Origin: Anodontia alba
Taxonomy: Eukaryota; Mollusca; Bivalvia; Lucinida; Lucinidae
NCBI GenBank assembly: GCA_964016985.1
Contig: OZ024823.1
Coordinates: 137,722,112-137,786,111, forward strand
Direction of reading: 5' to 3'
DNA: 64,000 nt
In this document: positions 30,885-41,986 of the stretch, one piece after another
How positions within the stretch are numbered: position 1 is the first letter of the stretch
Layout: every line of letters starts with the position of its first letter
The notes under the pieces: model-generated
What the model saw: only the letters and a program-made list of their open reading frames with translations
Database searches by the model: none
What the model was told of the DNA's origin: nothing
Position numbers and translations under genes: made by a program

Positions 30885-31372
30885 TTTTTTTTTTACATAC
30901 CTGACTGTATTTATTGATGACACCAGCTTTGATCATGCTCGTTATACCCGGACTTCCGTAATATAACGGAGTTGAGGTGTATTATTTAAAAGGAGTTATA
31001 GGACTGCCAATTGTCATTAGCTTTCGTGACAGGTGATATATACATCTTTTTTTTTTTTGGAAATGGGCTCATTGATGACGTCATCGTCATCGGCTGGACC
31101 GATTCAGATTTCAAAATTTCCAGAGCCCTGGGTTCAACCCCCACCAAGGTCGGCAACATTCTTTCGTGGAGATTGATCATGAAATATTTTCTACGGTCAT
31201 TCTCTCCCTTCCGCTGATTCAAGAAGGGCAGTTGTCAGTTTCGGGCGAAAGAATGTGTACAATACTGGTTAACTGCTTAGAGGACTAAGCCTGCCCAGTA
31301 AACGTGTGGTTAGGTAAACTGACCGCGCTCGACATGACTCCATTGGGTTGACTGGGCCATAAAACCTCAAAA
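29771..31372 (+). repeat. SINE-A copy split by a hAT element
   Basis: The tRNA-like head (GGCCTCGGTGGCTCAGTTGG, GGAGACCAGGAGG) is at 29771-29831. The rest, from the B box remainder GGTTCAACCCC through the body to CCATAAAACCTCAAAA, is at 31131-31372. The insertion falls inside the B box. The usual ACACAAACAAAC tail is missing. Confidence 0.85.
29832..31130 (+). mobile_element. hAT non-autonomous element, copy 1, perfect 8-bp target duplication
   Basis: It starts CAGGGCTCGGGAAAACCGG and ends TTTCCAGAGCCCTG. Flanks GGTTCAAC at 29824-29831 and 31131-31138 are identical, the 8-bp signature of hAT insertion. A run of about 27 T lies at 30857-30883. No transposase ORF is seen. An inverted relative is at 38119-39181. 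Confidence 0.92.
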
Positions 31373-31844
31373 TAGCTGTTGAAGTAGCACATAAGGAGAG
31401 CTATTAAATGTACAGACAGCTGTTTTTGCTGAAACTCATTTGATTGGTTTGATTCAGGCATGGTAATTCAGTCCTTATCTAAAGTTATCAAAACATTGCA
31501 GTGAGTCTGGATTGCTATATTATGACATTCAGCTGTTAATGAAAATGCAAAATACAGCTTCAGTTATTTGACACTATGATTTGAACAAGCTGTGTTTTCT
31601 TAAATAAACACATTTTCAAGTTAGCTAAAAATGTCTGTAGAATTACAATTCATTTCTCACAAAATTATATGTCCTCAAATGTATCATTTATTTAATGAAC
31701 AATAAAGCAGCTTTAAAAAAACTGTTCACAATGCATTTTTAATACACAGATTATCATCAAATTCACGAGTAGCTGTTTAAACACTGGAATATTTTGATTT
31801 TATTACTTATAAAGGTCCTTGTGGGTAATAAAACACTCTGGGGT
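31373..31844. other. Unassigned intron sequence
   Basis: AT-rich, apparently low-copy sequence. I see no exon with paired splice sites in phase with exon D, and no transposon ends. Confidence 0.4.
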
Positions 31845-32234
31845 TTAGCATCTGACATTAATGACCTTTGAGAAGTATTTGGAAATAACAGTAAACATTC
31901 TGCCTTCAACCATCAAATAAAACTGCGAAAACAGCTGTCTGTATGGATGTAATATAGGAGTTGGTTGCTCTCCTCTGATAAGCTCTTGCGCTGTTTCAGT
32001 ACTAAACAAAGTGAATGTACCATTTTGACGCAAATGATTTTCATGGGTTGATGCGTTGTTAAACCTGAACTTGTCATCATCATCATACCTCACTGTTGTA
32101 ATGTTGGCATATCTGTGATGCTTGTATTTGTCATAAGAAACTTCGATTGTTGAAATGGTAACTTTCAAAAGTGTTTTAATATGGAGCATGTGATGTTCAG
32201 CATGCAATTTATAGACAAAAGGTAGACTGGTGAC
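31845..32234 (-). CDS. Unexplained minus-strand ORF, possible terminal exon
   Basis: Read from a potential acceptor ATATTGCAG (AG at 32236-32235 on the minus strand), the frame stays open for about 129 codons to a TAA at 31845. The start VTSLPFVYKLHAEHHMLHIK and the end HPYRQLFSQFYLMVEGRMFT look like ordinary protein composition, and no repeat family seen elsewhere overlaps it. I recognise no domain. Upstream, another frame is open to 32350 but does not join cleanly. It could be the last exon of an antisense gene, a pseudogene fragment, or chance. It lies within intron 4 of the plus-strand gene. Confidence 0.3.
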   Translation of the reverse strand, partial: VTSLPFVYKLHAEHHMLHIKTLLKVTISTIEVSYDKYKHHRYANITTVRYDDDDKFRFNNASTHENHLRQNGTFTLFSTETAQELIRGEQPTPILHPYRQLFSQFYLMVEGRMFTVISKYFSKVINVRC

Positions 32235-32349
32235 CTGCAATATGGTGGTACTTCTCTACCTACATATAAGCTACCATGACCCAGACCAGCTTGCCTATTA
32301 ATATGCATGAACTCACAAACTGGTCCTAGAAAATACCAAGCAAACTGCA

Positions 32350-33118
32350 TAGCTCCAGATCAGAATGTGCTGATGCAACAGCCAGTCCTGTTCATGGCTG
32401 TTCCCATATGCTGTTGCTACTATTAAAGTAATTACTTTTCACTGGGACAAACAGCATTCTGGCTTGGTCTGTTCTTAGACAGGTAAGACTTTTCATTTGT
32501 TTGTGTCGAGGCTTTGAATTAGTTTATATACAAAACTAGGTTAATCCAAGGTTCAGACTAATACCGTGTTTATTTAATCAAGTCGAAGTATAGAACACAA
32601 GAGATCAGTAATAAATAGAAAGGTAGTGTAGTAACAAGCCAAATAATATCTTATCACTTGTGTTAAATGTAGATCAAGATCAGCTGGCACATAAAAATGT
32701 TTGAATTCTACATACAGTGGAACCTTCACTAATGGTCACCTCCCATTTAACGGCTATTTTTATTCCCCCGAGGTATTTTCCTTTAAATTTAACCTCTGAT
32801 AACTGGTCAGCTCCCTCCTTTGGTCAGCGGCCATACTAATTTATGATTTTATGGGCAAATTCCCTTGGTTAAACGGTCAAAATGACAGAGGATCGGACAT
32901 TCCGTCGACGTACATGTAGAAATCAAAAGAAGGAAATCAAAAATTCAAGGAAATCTAGTCTTGCATCAAAAGAAAAAAAAAAAAAAAATAAATAAAGAGA
33001 AAAACATTTCTTTCTTGTAAAATACAGTAATATGTTAATTATTTTGATATCTACCTTTTTTTAAAAAAAATGTGTAATAAGCAAATTACTTTGTTCATTA
33101 CACAGTCTTTTTATTTTT
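32350..33118. other. Unassigned intron sequence with a possible TIR-element fragment
   Basis: At about 32715 ACAGTGGAACCTTCACTAAT followed by GGTCACCTCCCATTTAACGG resembles the CAGT-type ends of pogo-like elements in molluscs, but no matching right end is found. TGTTTGTGTCGAGG at 32500 is a short inverted SINE-A tail fragment. A-rich run at 32971-32987. No gene. Confidence 0.35.
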
Positions 33119-33119
33119 A

Positions 33120-33770
33120 TAAGCCTGTTTGAAAAACGGGACGCATTATGCTACGGGGGTATGGCGTCCGTCCGTAAACTTTTTCGTTTCCCGCTAACTC
33201 CTCCTACAGTTTACATCCGATCAAGCTGAAACTTGGTATATAGTTAGACCATGATGTGGCGCAGCGCATATTGTTTCAGGGTTACAGTCCACTAAATGTT
33301 TGCAGAGTTATGCCCCTTAGAAATTTTCTGTAAACTTTTAATTTCTGGCTAACTCCTCCTACAGTTTTCATCCGATCAAGCTGAAACTTGGTATATAGTT
33401 AGACCATGATGTGGAGTAGCGCATATTATTTCGAGGTTACAGTCCACCAAATATTAGCAGAGTTATGCCCCTTTTAAAATTTCAGTAGACTTTTGGTTTC
33501 CGGCTAACTCCTCCTACAGTTTACATCAGATCAAGCTGAAACTTGATTTGTAGTTAGACCATGATGTGGAGCAATGCATACTATTTCAAGGTTACAGTCC
33601 ACCAAATATTAGCAGAGTTATACCCCTGGGAAAATTTCTATTAATTTTTTCATTTCTGGCTAAATCCTCCTACAGTTTACATCCAATCAAGCTGAAACTT
33701 CATGTACAGTTAGACAATGATGTTGAGCAGCGCATATTGTTCCTCTTGATCATCTTATACAAGTAAACGC
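33120..33770. repeat. Tandem array, ~155-bp unit
   Basis: TAACTCCTCCTACAGTTT (or TAAATCC...) recurs at about 33194, 33351, 33507 and 33663. Units share ATCAAGCTGAAACTTGGTAT, TTAGACCATGATGTGG and GCAGAGTTATGCCCCT. The array begins with GCGTCCGTCCG, as do the hairpin cassettes, but the 5' hairpin here is GCCTGTTTGAAAAACGGGAC-like and different. Confidence 0.8.
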
Positions 33771-33845
33771 TTGACCAAGAAGCATCAAAATAAGGCATAA
33801 AAAAAATAAAGAGAAATAAGAAATATATATATAGTCACTGTTACA

Positions 33846-34150
33846 CAGTGCTTGCACTAACTGTCAAAATCAGGAAGTCCCAGGACTTCCTAGCTCCAAT
33901 ATCTGGAAGTCCTGGTGATAAAATTTTTTCACTCACTTTAAGAAATTCAACCTCAATATTCTTAAACTCATTTATGGAGTAAAACTGCCATTCTTAAGAT
34001 AAATACATAAATTCATTCTAAATTTTTGTTATAAATGACTAAATATCTTTAAAAGTTGGGAGTCCCAGACTTCCTGGCATTGATTTTTGGAAGTCCCAGG
34101 GCAATTTTTGGGAGTCTCTGACTCTCAGACTTCCCTTAATGCAAGCACTA
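33846..34150. mobile_element. TIR MITE (CAGTGCTTGCA ends)
   Basis: CAGTGCTTGCACTAA on the left opposes TTAATGCAAGCACTA on the right, with AGGAAGTCCCAGGACTTCCT and GACTTCC words inside both ends. 305 bases, non-coding. The immediate 8-bp flanks do not match, so a hAT assignment is only suggested by the ends. Confidence 0.65.
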
Positions 34151-34388
34151 GTCACTTATAAGCAAAACTGTTGTAAACTGTTATTATTTATAGAGGTCAT
34201 TGCAAATAGTTTTGCTTATAGCAGACGGTATGTCTCTTACTCTGGATACTTTTCTTAACTAGAGCTATACAGTCCTTTTCCCAGAACAAATAAATTTAAA
34301 TTTCTTACTTGTTCTCAGGAAAATGGAACAGGTATGACAAATTGGGCATGGTATTTCCACAGCTGTACATGGTTATATATGTTTGCAG

Positions 34389-34555
34389 AGCCGTATCCAC
34401 CAATACCTAAAGCAAGATCTTGCAATGTGGGACCTCTTGATGTTTTCCAAGAGCCAGAGATTCCAGAAGATGTGGTTGTGAAGAAGAAAAAGAAAATAAC
34501 AAATGCCAATCCTATCAACAGGGAGGGGAGAGAAGGAAATCTTGGCTGGGAGCCG
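34389..34555 (+). CDS. Internal exon of the host gene (exon E)
   Basis: The acceptor is TATATATGTTTGCAG (AG at 34387-34388) and the donor GTAAGC at 34556. Two leading bases complete the codon left open by exon D, and the exon ends on a full codon. The 55-56 residues start PYPPIPKARSCNVGPLDVFQ, continue EPEIPEDVVVKKKKKITNAN, and end GREGNLGWEP. Pro-rich and Lys-rich stretches fit a disordered linker. The protein continues beyond, but the next exon is not certain. Exon E sits between two inverted hAT copies (29832-31130 and 38119-39181). Confidence 0.75.
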
Positions 34556-35279
34556 GTAAGCTTACATACAAACTGTTCTGTCATCCAGCATGGCTGACTG
34601 TTAGACACCTTAAAAATTGTGAACTGATGTGAGAGCCTGTTAAATAAATGAGTGGTGGGGTATGGAATTGTGTAAACAGATACAGGTGTGGGTGCTAGGA
34701 TGTGGTTGGGAAACAGAGTGGGTCACTATTCTAATTTAAAGGCCACTGTGACCTACTTAGAAATGTGGGTCACATTATATCTCAATTTTCAGATGTGTCT
34801 TATGTATCGCATTTTAACCTCATCTTTGTGGTAGGATGATTGTGTAAATGGTCACTGGTCTGTTTTGATCCAGAAGTTATCATATTCCTATCTCACAGAT
34901 AAGGGGAGTATTCAGAAGGTAATTTTTTTTTTTTTTTTTTTTTTGTTAATTTTGTGCCAAAAATATCTTAGGGCTTTCCATTTATATATATCTCCCAGTC
35001 CCAGACAGCATTTTATAATCTCCTATCGGTAGGTGTAGTTCCCGATTTTGATCCTCTAAAGGGGAAGGGATATTCTCAAATTTTTATTCTGAGGGCTATG
35101 TCCTTTAGAAGTTATTTTCTAGATACCCCTAGATACTGATATTCAGGACAGAAGGAAAATAAAAAGAAGAAAAGAAGAGAAATAAGCCAAAACTAAAATC
35201 AAAAGTTAAAATTTAAAATATGAACAAAACATATTGTTACAGAAAGAAGTTAGGCCGAATCAGGGGAGTTTATTGGCGA
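34556..35279. other. Intron or flank with nothing assigned
   Basis: Contains a T run at 34923-34944 and no recognised gene or transposon ends. Confidence 0.4.
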
Positions 35280-36060
35280 GCGAACCTGGTTTTAATGTAA
35301 TTTCACACAAGTGTTACGTTTGACAATATCTCAAGCAAGTTTGACTTTCAGGGTCCTGGGCTTAAGGTCAAGGTCACTATAGCTATTTGTAGAAAAATTT
35401 TGTCATCGCTCTAGAGCCAACATTTATTGATGGATTTTAATATAATTACACAAATGTTAGGTTTGACAATATCTTGAGCAAGAACAACTTTCAGGGTCCT
35501 GGGCTGAAGGTCAGGGTCAATGTGGCTATTTTTAGAAAAACTTTGTCATCGCTTTAGCGCCTACATTTATTGATGGATTTTAATGTAACCTCACACAAAT
35601 GTTAGGTATGATAATATCTTGAGCAACATTGACTTTCAGGATCCTGGGCTCAAGGTCAAGGTCACTGGGGCTATTGTAGAGTCATCACTCTAGTACCTAC
35701 ATTTATTGATGGATTTTTAATATAATTTCAGACAAATGTTAGGTATGACAGTATCTTGAGCAAGTTAGACAGGGTCCTGAGCTCAAGGTCAAGGTCACTG
35801 TGGCTATTTTTAGAAAAAACTTTATCACTCTAGCCCCTGCATTTACCAGTGGATTTTAATGTAAAATCACACAAATGTTGGTTATGATAATATCTGGAGC
35901 AAGTTCAACTTTCAAGTGGTAACTGGCTTTAGAAAAATTTTTGTCATCGCTCTATCCTCTACATTTATCAGTGGATTTTAATTTAACTTCACACATTTGT
36001 GGTTATGATAATATCTTGAGCAAGTTCGACTTTTAGGTCCTGGGCTCAAGGTCAAGGTTG
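35280..36060 (+). repeat. Tandem array, ~135-140-bp unit
   Basis: Units share TTTATTGATGGATTTTAAT, ACACAAATGTTAGG, TATCTTGAGCAAG and GGTCCTGGGCTCAAGGTCAA, recurring near 35425, 35565, 35700, 35833 and 35968. Several units carry TCAAGGTCAAGGTCA, overlapping AGGTCA-type nuclear-receptor half-sites. Confidence 0.8.
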
Positions 36061-36065
36061 ACATG

Positions 36066-36239
36066 CTGCTAATTCAAGAAGGGCAGTTGTCAGTTTCTGG
36101 TGAAAGAATGTGCACGATACTGGTTAACCTGTTAGAGGACTAAGCCTGCAAAGTAAACGTGTGGTTAGGTAAACTGACCACGCTGGACATGACCCCATTG
36201 GGTTGACTGGGTCGTAAAACCTCAACACAAACAAACAAA
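36066..36239 (+). repeat. SINE-A, 5'-truncated copy with 14-bp target duplication
   Basis: Perfect TCAAGGTTGACATG duplications at 36052-36065 and 36240-36253 flank a body beginning CTGCTAATTCAAGAAGG and ending in the ACAAACAAACAAA tail. It inserted in the last unit of the 35.3-36.0 kb array. Confidence 0.9.
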
Positions 36240-36775
36240 TCAAGGTTGACATGACAATATTTTCTATCATGTGAGATCTAATCTCTCCCAACCTGAAAAT
36301 CTGAATGTTTACAATACTGTAGCTTAATGTCAAGGTCATATATGACCTTTACACTAAGGTCACAGGCATTTTGTTTCTTCAGTCATATAACTATTATATG
36401 TCATGAAATTTCCCAGTTCAGTGTACCCACACCAAGTAATCTTGTGCGAGGGGATTTGTATCTCCTGGGATGCTTTGTTAATTTTCCTATTTTGACATTT
36501 TTATGAATTTTTATGAAAGTGCTAGAAAATATTAAGGCTTTTTATTTTTTCAGGATGGCCATAAGAATTGCAGGGCGGCACAAAAAATCAGGGTTGATGA
36601 GGTTAACGGAAACACAAGTATTTCTTTTTTTTTTTAAGCCTGACTAAAATGGGAACTAAGCAGAGCTCTAGATATAAGGAATTTTCTTTAATCTAAAATG
36701 TTTGGTATTTTCAGTTTTTTCCCAAAAAATCTGGGTGGTGGATACTCATTAGAATCAGCTGGGTGAGGTAATTCA

Positions 36776-37798
36776 TAGATGGATAACGATTCACCGAAAG
36801 TATGGTTCACCGCGGTACGAAGCTGGAGGTTCTGTTCATGGTCCGTTTTTGGTAATTGCAGTTCGGTTCGGTTCACAAAAAAAATTTTTCTCCATGGTTC
36901 TATATTAGTTTATTAACAGATTTCGAATGAAATTAAAGAGTCAGACATCAAAAAAATATTAAGTTTACAGTTATTTTTATGGCGCCGAACTCTCCTGTCA
37001 TGAATGCATTTTACTGTCTTTTCGATATCTCTTGGAAAGACGTTTTTGCTTGGCGTTTTATTTTAAATGAAAATATTTTGTTCTGGTCAACTATATCTTA
37101 TCAGAAACCATTTGTATTTCCTGTTTCTGTGTTTTGTTCACAATTATATGCATTAAAATTAAACTTACGGCCAGAAGTTGGTCTGACCTATGCAATTTCT
37201 ATAGTAATGTGATTTTTTAAAATTTTTGTCTTAGAAAATATTTTTTTACTTTTCTTTACTGAATTTGAAAAAATGATGTTTTACAATAATATTGTGAAAA
37301 TTTCAGCAAAATTAAACAAGAGGAACTTGTTAAAAATCTTGCTCCAAGTTACCTACCCAACATATTTCTGTCCTGCCCAGTAAACGTGTGGTTAGGTAAA
37401 CTGACCGCGCTCGACATGACCCCATTGGGTTGACTGGGCCGTAAAACCTCAACACAAACAAACAAACAAACATATTTCTGCATGATTTTGCTTCATTTTT
37501 AAAAAGTGAAAAAGTGAAAATATTTTATTTTTTTTTAAAATCAATGAATAGAATAAACTTTTTTGTACATAGGTAGTTACGACAAATGGTTTTGCATTAA
37601 ATCACGACAAAATTTTGCAAATTTATGTGTAAAGTGTCAAGCAAAAATCAACTTTATGAAAGATGTTGAAAGCACAGTAGGTATAAAATTAGGCCGAGTC
37701 TGTCTGTCTGATTAAAAGTATCACGACACGTATCGTATCGTGAGGTAAGTATTACGATACGTATCGTATCGTGAGGTAGGTGTATCGTTACACCCCTA
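36776..37798. mobile_element. hAT-like element (TAGGGGTGTAACGAT-type ends), ~1 kb
   Basis: The right end reads GTGTATCGTTACACCCCTA. The left end is a decayed inverse, TAGATGGATAACGATTCACC. Flanks GTAATTCA (36768-36775) and GCAATTCA (37799-37806) match 7 of 8. TACGATACGTATCGTATCGTG near the right end is strongly self-complementary. No transposase is visible. Confidence 0.65.
37371..37468 (+). repeat. SINE-A, extreme 5' truncation with 12-bp target duplication
   Basis: Only the last ~98 bases are present (TCCTGCCCAGTAAACGTG ... ACACAAACAAACAAA). AACATATTTCTG lies on both sides (37359-37370 and 37469-37480). It inserted in the hAT-like element. Confidence 0.88.
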
Positions 37799-38118
37799 GC
37801 AATTCAAATGAATACTTAACACATTTTGTGGCAAAATAAAAAAAAAAAAAAGAAATATTTAATATGTGATGCCGATTCAGTAAGGATATGGTATCATCCA
37901 ACCTCTGGCTTGGCAGAATATCATCTTCATCGAGTCCATTCTACTTTTTATTTTCACTGGGAAAAGCGAATTATTCAGTGTGTAATTTTATCATTATTTA
38001 AAAAAAAAAAAAAAAACCCAGCTTCTCAGTAAACACTTTTCATGCAGGGTAAAAAATTTAGCAGATCACATTTTGAAATATTTTTCTTATTTTTCCTAGA
38101 AAATAGCATTATCTGGAG

Positions 38119-39181
38119 CAGGGCTCTGTAAATTCTGAAATCTGAATCGGTCCAGCCGATGGCAATGACATCATCAATGAGCCCATTTCCAAAAAAAAAA
38201 AAAATATAATATCACCTGTCACGAAAAACTAATGACAATTAGCAGTCCTATAACTTTTTTTTAAATAATACACCTCAAGTCCGTTATATGACGGAAGTCC
38301 GGGTATAACGAGCATGATCAAAGCTGGCGTCATCAATAAATACAGTCACGGGCAGTTTTGCAGTTTTCAATATTTCAAAATCTGACCAGACTGCTTAAAT
38401 TTTAAGCACTGACCGATCTTGTCTAGTGCAAGTGGTGCATTACTTATTTTTACCATGAAATCTACCTTGAATTATACTCGCGTGTTACGGCCGTAAACAA
38501 AAAATAAAAAAAAAAAGCAAACAATAAGACCCAGATCAGACGCCGTTGTATGTGACATCTGATCAGGATTGATGGGAATTAATTTATCAAATCTGGGACT
38601 GACAAACCCTGTTGATCAAAACAAAAAAGAAGAGGAAGAAAACGGGTACGTTCAAGCGGTGCATTCTTTTATCACTCAGTTAAAGCGACCTTTTATCTTT
38701 TGGACACGCCGACTGCACCTGATGTGTTACAGTCTCAGTGTATTCACACGTCACACAAACGGATTAATTATCAGACTACCGTTACTGATGATTCGTGTTA
38801 AGTGCTTGTTTACCGCACAAAGGACAGTGAAGTGTTGATTTTTTGACAATGTTTGGATAATGACGTAATTAATTTGTGCTGCGGTAGGTTGCCATTATTC
38901 ATCTGTCTCTCCAATATACATGTCAAATGACTGTTCAGAGCCTTTAAACTACGGTAATATCGCATTTAAAAGGTGCGCGGACGTTGTCGGTTTGGGAAGA
39001 CTTGACCGTTTGCGATTGTTTAGACATCATTGATTCGTGGAAATTGGTTGGTTGGGGAAAAAATGGGGTTCAAGGCACAAACCTGTTGGACAGAATTATT
39101 AGCGTTTTGGGGTGTTTGAAACCGGTCCAGAATTCTTATTTTCAGTGCAGACTGGCTATTTTCTGGTTTTCCGGAACCCTG
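38119..39181 (-). mobile_element. hAT non-autonomous element, copy 2, perfect 8-bp target duplication
   Basis: It starts CAGGGCTCTGTAAATTCTG and ends GGTTTTCCGGAACCCTG, the inverse of 29832-31130. Identical ATCTGGAG lies at 38111-38118 and 39182-39189. Interior blocks match copy 1 in inverse order, including CTTTTGGACACGCCGAC and GTGGTGCATTA. No transposase ORF is seen. Confidence 0.92.
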
Positions 39182-39272
39182 ATCTGGAGCTATTTCACCA
39201 ACAATATATGTCAGCAGTTCCAGATATTTTGGTGCAAAAATTATCCTTAATTATCATCACAATTTTTACATA

Positions 39273-41775
39273 CAGTGGACTCTTGTTATCTCAAAGTTCA
39301 AGGGACAAAATCCATTGGACTCTCTAAATTATTTTTAGATATCTGTACATCGACGTATTGGATTTGCAAAAGTTAGGGAAAAAATTATCCAAACAACAGA
39401 ATTTCTCAAATGAATATGTACCTTGACAGAAGATAGGGATTTATTGAAAATGTTGTGGAGCAATTTCTCCTCTTTTTCCACTATGTTTGGTTACCTGTTG
39501 TTAGCTGTCCTTGTTAGCTCATCTGAGCTATGCTCAGGATAAGCTATAGTGATCACTTTTTGTCCGTCGTCTGTCTGTTAACATTTTCAAACGACTTTTC
39601 CTCTGAAGCCGCTAAGCCAGTTTACTCAGATTTCATATGGAGCCTCTTTAGGTTGGAGGAACGAAAGATTGCTAAAACAGTTGCGGTCCATTGACCAAGA
39701 TGGCTGCCATGCCCATATATGTTAAAAACCTTTAAAAAATCTTCTCCAGAACTGAGGATGCCATGAGGCTGGATCTTTGCACAAATCATCGGGGATGGGA
39801 GGTCTACCAAAGTTGCTAAAATGATGGTTGTACATCGACATTCGACCTTTTTACGAGATCAAGTTTGCTTCCCTGTGCATTTGTATGGGCCCCATACATT
39901 TGCATGGGAAAAACGTTGAGATTTACTAAATGCTTCTCCTCTGAAGCTGTGAAGCCAATGTTGCTCAAATTTCATTTGGAGCCTCCTTGAGGAGAAAGAT
40001 TGCTGAAGTGGTCAAGGTCAATTGACCAAGATGGCCGCCATGCCCATATATGATAAAAACCTTTAAAAATCTTCTTCTACAGAAGCAAATAAGCCTGGGG
40101 GCCTAATCTTTGCACAAATCATGGGGGATGGGAGGTCTACAGAAATTGCTAAAATGATGATCCTACGTTGACTTCTGACATTTTTATGGCAAGGTCACAT
40201 TTGCTTCCCCATGCATTTGTATGGGCCTTATACATTTATATGGGAAAAATGTTGTGAATTCATATTTTGGACATCTTCTATAATCCATTTGAATTGAAAC
40301 TTAATGAGGAACATCTTGAAAATCAGTTTTCAACATCTCTTCTCAAACCTTAGGTCGCTTTGAGCAGTAGCTCTGTAGCAACAGGATGACTTCTGGATCA
40401 AAATGAGCTAAAATCATGTCCAGTCGAAATCCAAGATGGCCACAATGGTTCCGCTCCATTGAACAAGATGGCCGCAAGAGCTAAAAGAAGAATTATCTTC
40501 AAACAACATCTTGTCCTTTGCCAATGGCCCAGTTTCTAAACATTTGCACAGAAGTGTTCCCCCCTCTACCAAAATTGCTAAAATGGTTCTGGATTGGCTA
40601 AACAAAATGGCGGCCAGAGCTAAAAATAGAAAAACTTTAAAAGACATCTCTTCTGCGGCCAGTGGCCCTATTTCAAGGTAATTTCAGAGGTGTTCTTTAT
40701 ATGGCCCTTTACCAAAATTGTTAAAAATGGTTTCTCTCAGCTGAAAAAAAATGGCCACCAGAGCTAAAAATAGAAAAAAAAAAACAAACTCTAAACAACA
40801 TCTCCTTGGCCAGTGGCCTGATTTCAAAATGATTTCACAGAAATGTTCCTTTTATCCCCCTTTACCAAAATTACTAAAATGGTTCTGCTCTGCTGAACAA
40901 AATGGTTGCCAGAGCTAAAAACAGAAAAAAAAGCCTTTAAAAGACATCTCTGTGGCCAGTGGCCGGATTTCAAAATAATTTCACAGAAATGTCACAAAAT
41001 GGTTGCCAGAGCTAAAAACAGAAAAACCTTTAAAGGACATTTCCTCCATGGCCAGTAGCCCGAATTCAAAATAATTTCACAGATATGTTCCTTTTATGTC
41101 CTTTTACCAAATTGCTAAAATGATTCCACTAGGCTGAACAAAATGGCTGCCAAAGCTAAAAAAATTGACAAGAAACTCTGCAGGGTCTCAGACCCTGCTG
41201 GTGCTTCACAGGGTCTTCTCTCCCTGCTGACACATCAAGTGGTCTTCTTTCTCTGCTGTTGTTTCATAAATTCCCTACTTCAAAGTTTTGCCATAACAGC
41301 AAAACAAAATGGCCGCCTTTAACTGACATATTTCAAGCCATGACGCCATCATTTCCACAAGCTATCTTTTTTATTTATGCCCCTTTGCAAAAAATTGCAG
41401 TGGATTCTTGTAAGCAAGATATCTCAAAAAAACTATTTGAGCTGTTGTATTGAAACTTAATGTGCTGATAGGAGATGATAAGTAGATGACCCAGTGAACT
41501 TTTGAAAAAAATCTGAATTCTTTTTTGACATAGCCCTTTAAACATTTCGGCATTTTAACCTTGTAAGTAAGATATCTCAAAAACTGTTTAAGCCATTGCC
41601 TTGAAACTTGACAGGCTGATAGGGAATGATGAGTAAGTGCCCCGATTAACTTACAGCAGTTAACTTGGGTGAGCATTATGGCCCATGGGCCCCTTGGTAA
41701 AACAGGGACCAGATTTTCACCTTGAGATAAGCGGTTATTCTGGATAAGCGAAGTTGAGACAAGGAGAGTCAACTG
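39273..41775. mobile_element. pogo-like TA-flanked element hosting a satellite cassette
   Basis: CAGTGGACTCTTGTTATCTC at the left opposes, inverted, CAGTTGACTCTCCTTGTCTC at the right; TA abuts both (39271-39272, 41776-41777). CAGT ends and TA targets fit pogo/Tigger elements. Most of the interior is cassette 4. A related left end is at about 59200. Confidence 0.6.
39514..41700 (+). mobile_element. Hairpin-ended satellite cassette 4
   Basis: It begins TAGCTCATCTGAGC / TAT / GCTCAGGATAAGCTA, then CCGTCGTCTGTCTG. Units with CAAGATGGCTGCCATGCC and CATATATG words follow, then a shorter family (GCCAGAGCTAAAAA, AAAATGGTTGCC). It closes GGGTGAGC, hairpin ATGGCCCATGGGCC, CCTTG. Confidence 0.75.
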
Positions 41776-41986
41776 TATATGGGATTATAAATTATGTAGA
41801 ATTTATGAAGAAATGAAGTGTTTGAGAGCCTTGGCTTGGTAGTGTTATATCTAAGGTAGTGATATAATAAGGTAATAAGGTTATATAGTTTATCCAGATG
41901 CAGTTAACTCTTTGTGGTATGATGTTGATGTGATACTAGAAATACGGCATACCTGAAATGAGGGGCTTTCACTTCTGATTTATTAG

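Noticed and set aside
41371..41772. 133-codon minus-strand open frame
   Set aside because: It spans a cassette end and a pogo-like TIR, both non-coding repeats found elsewhere without the frame.
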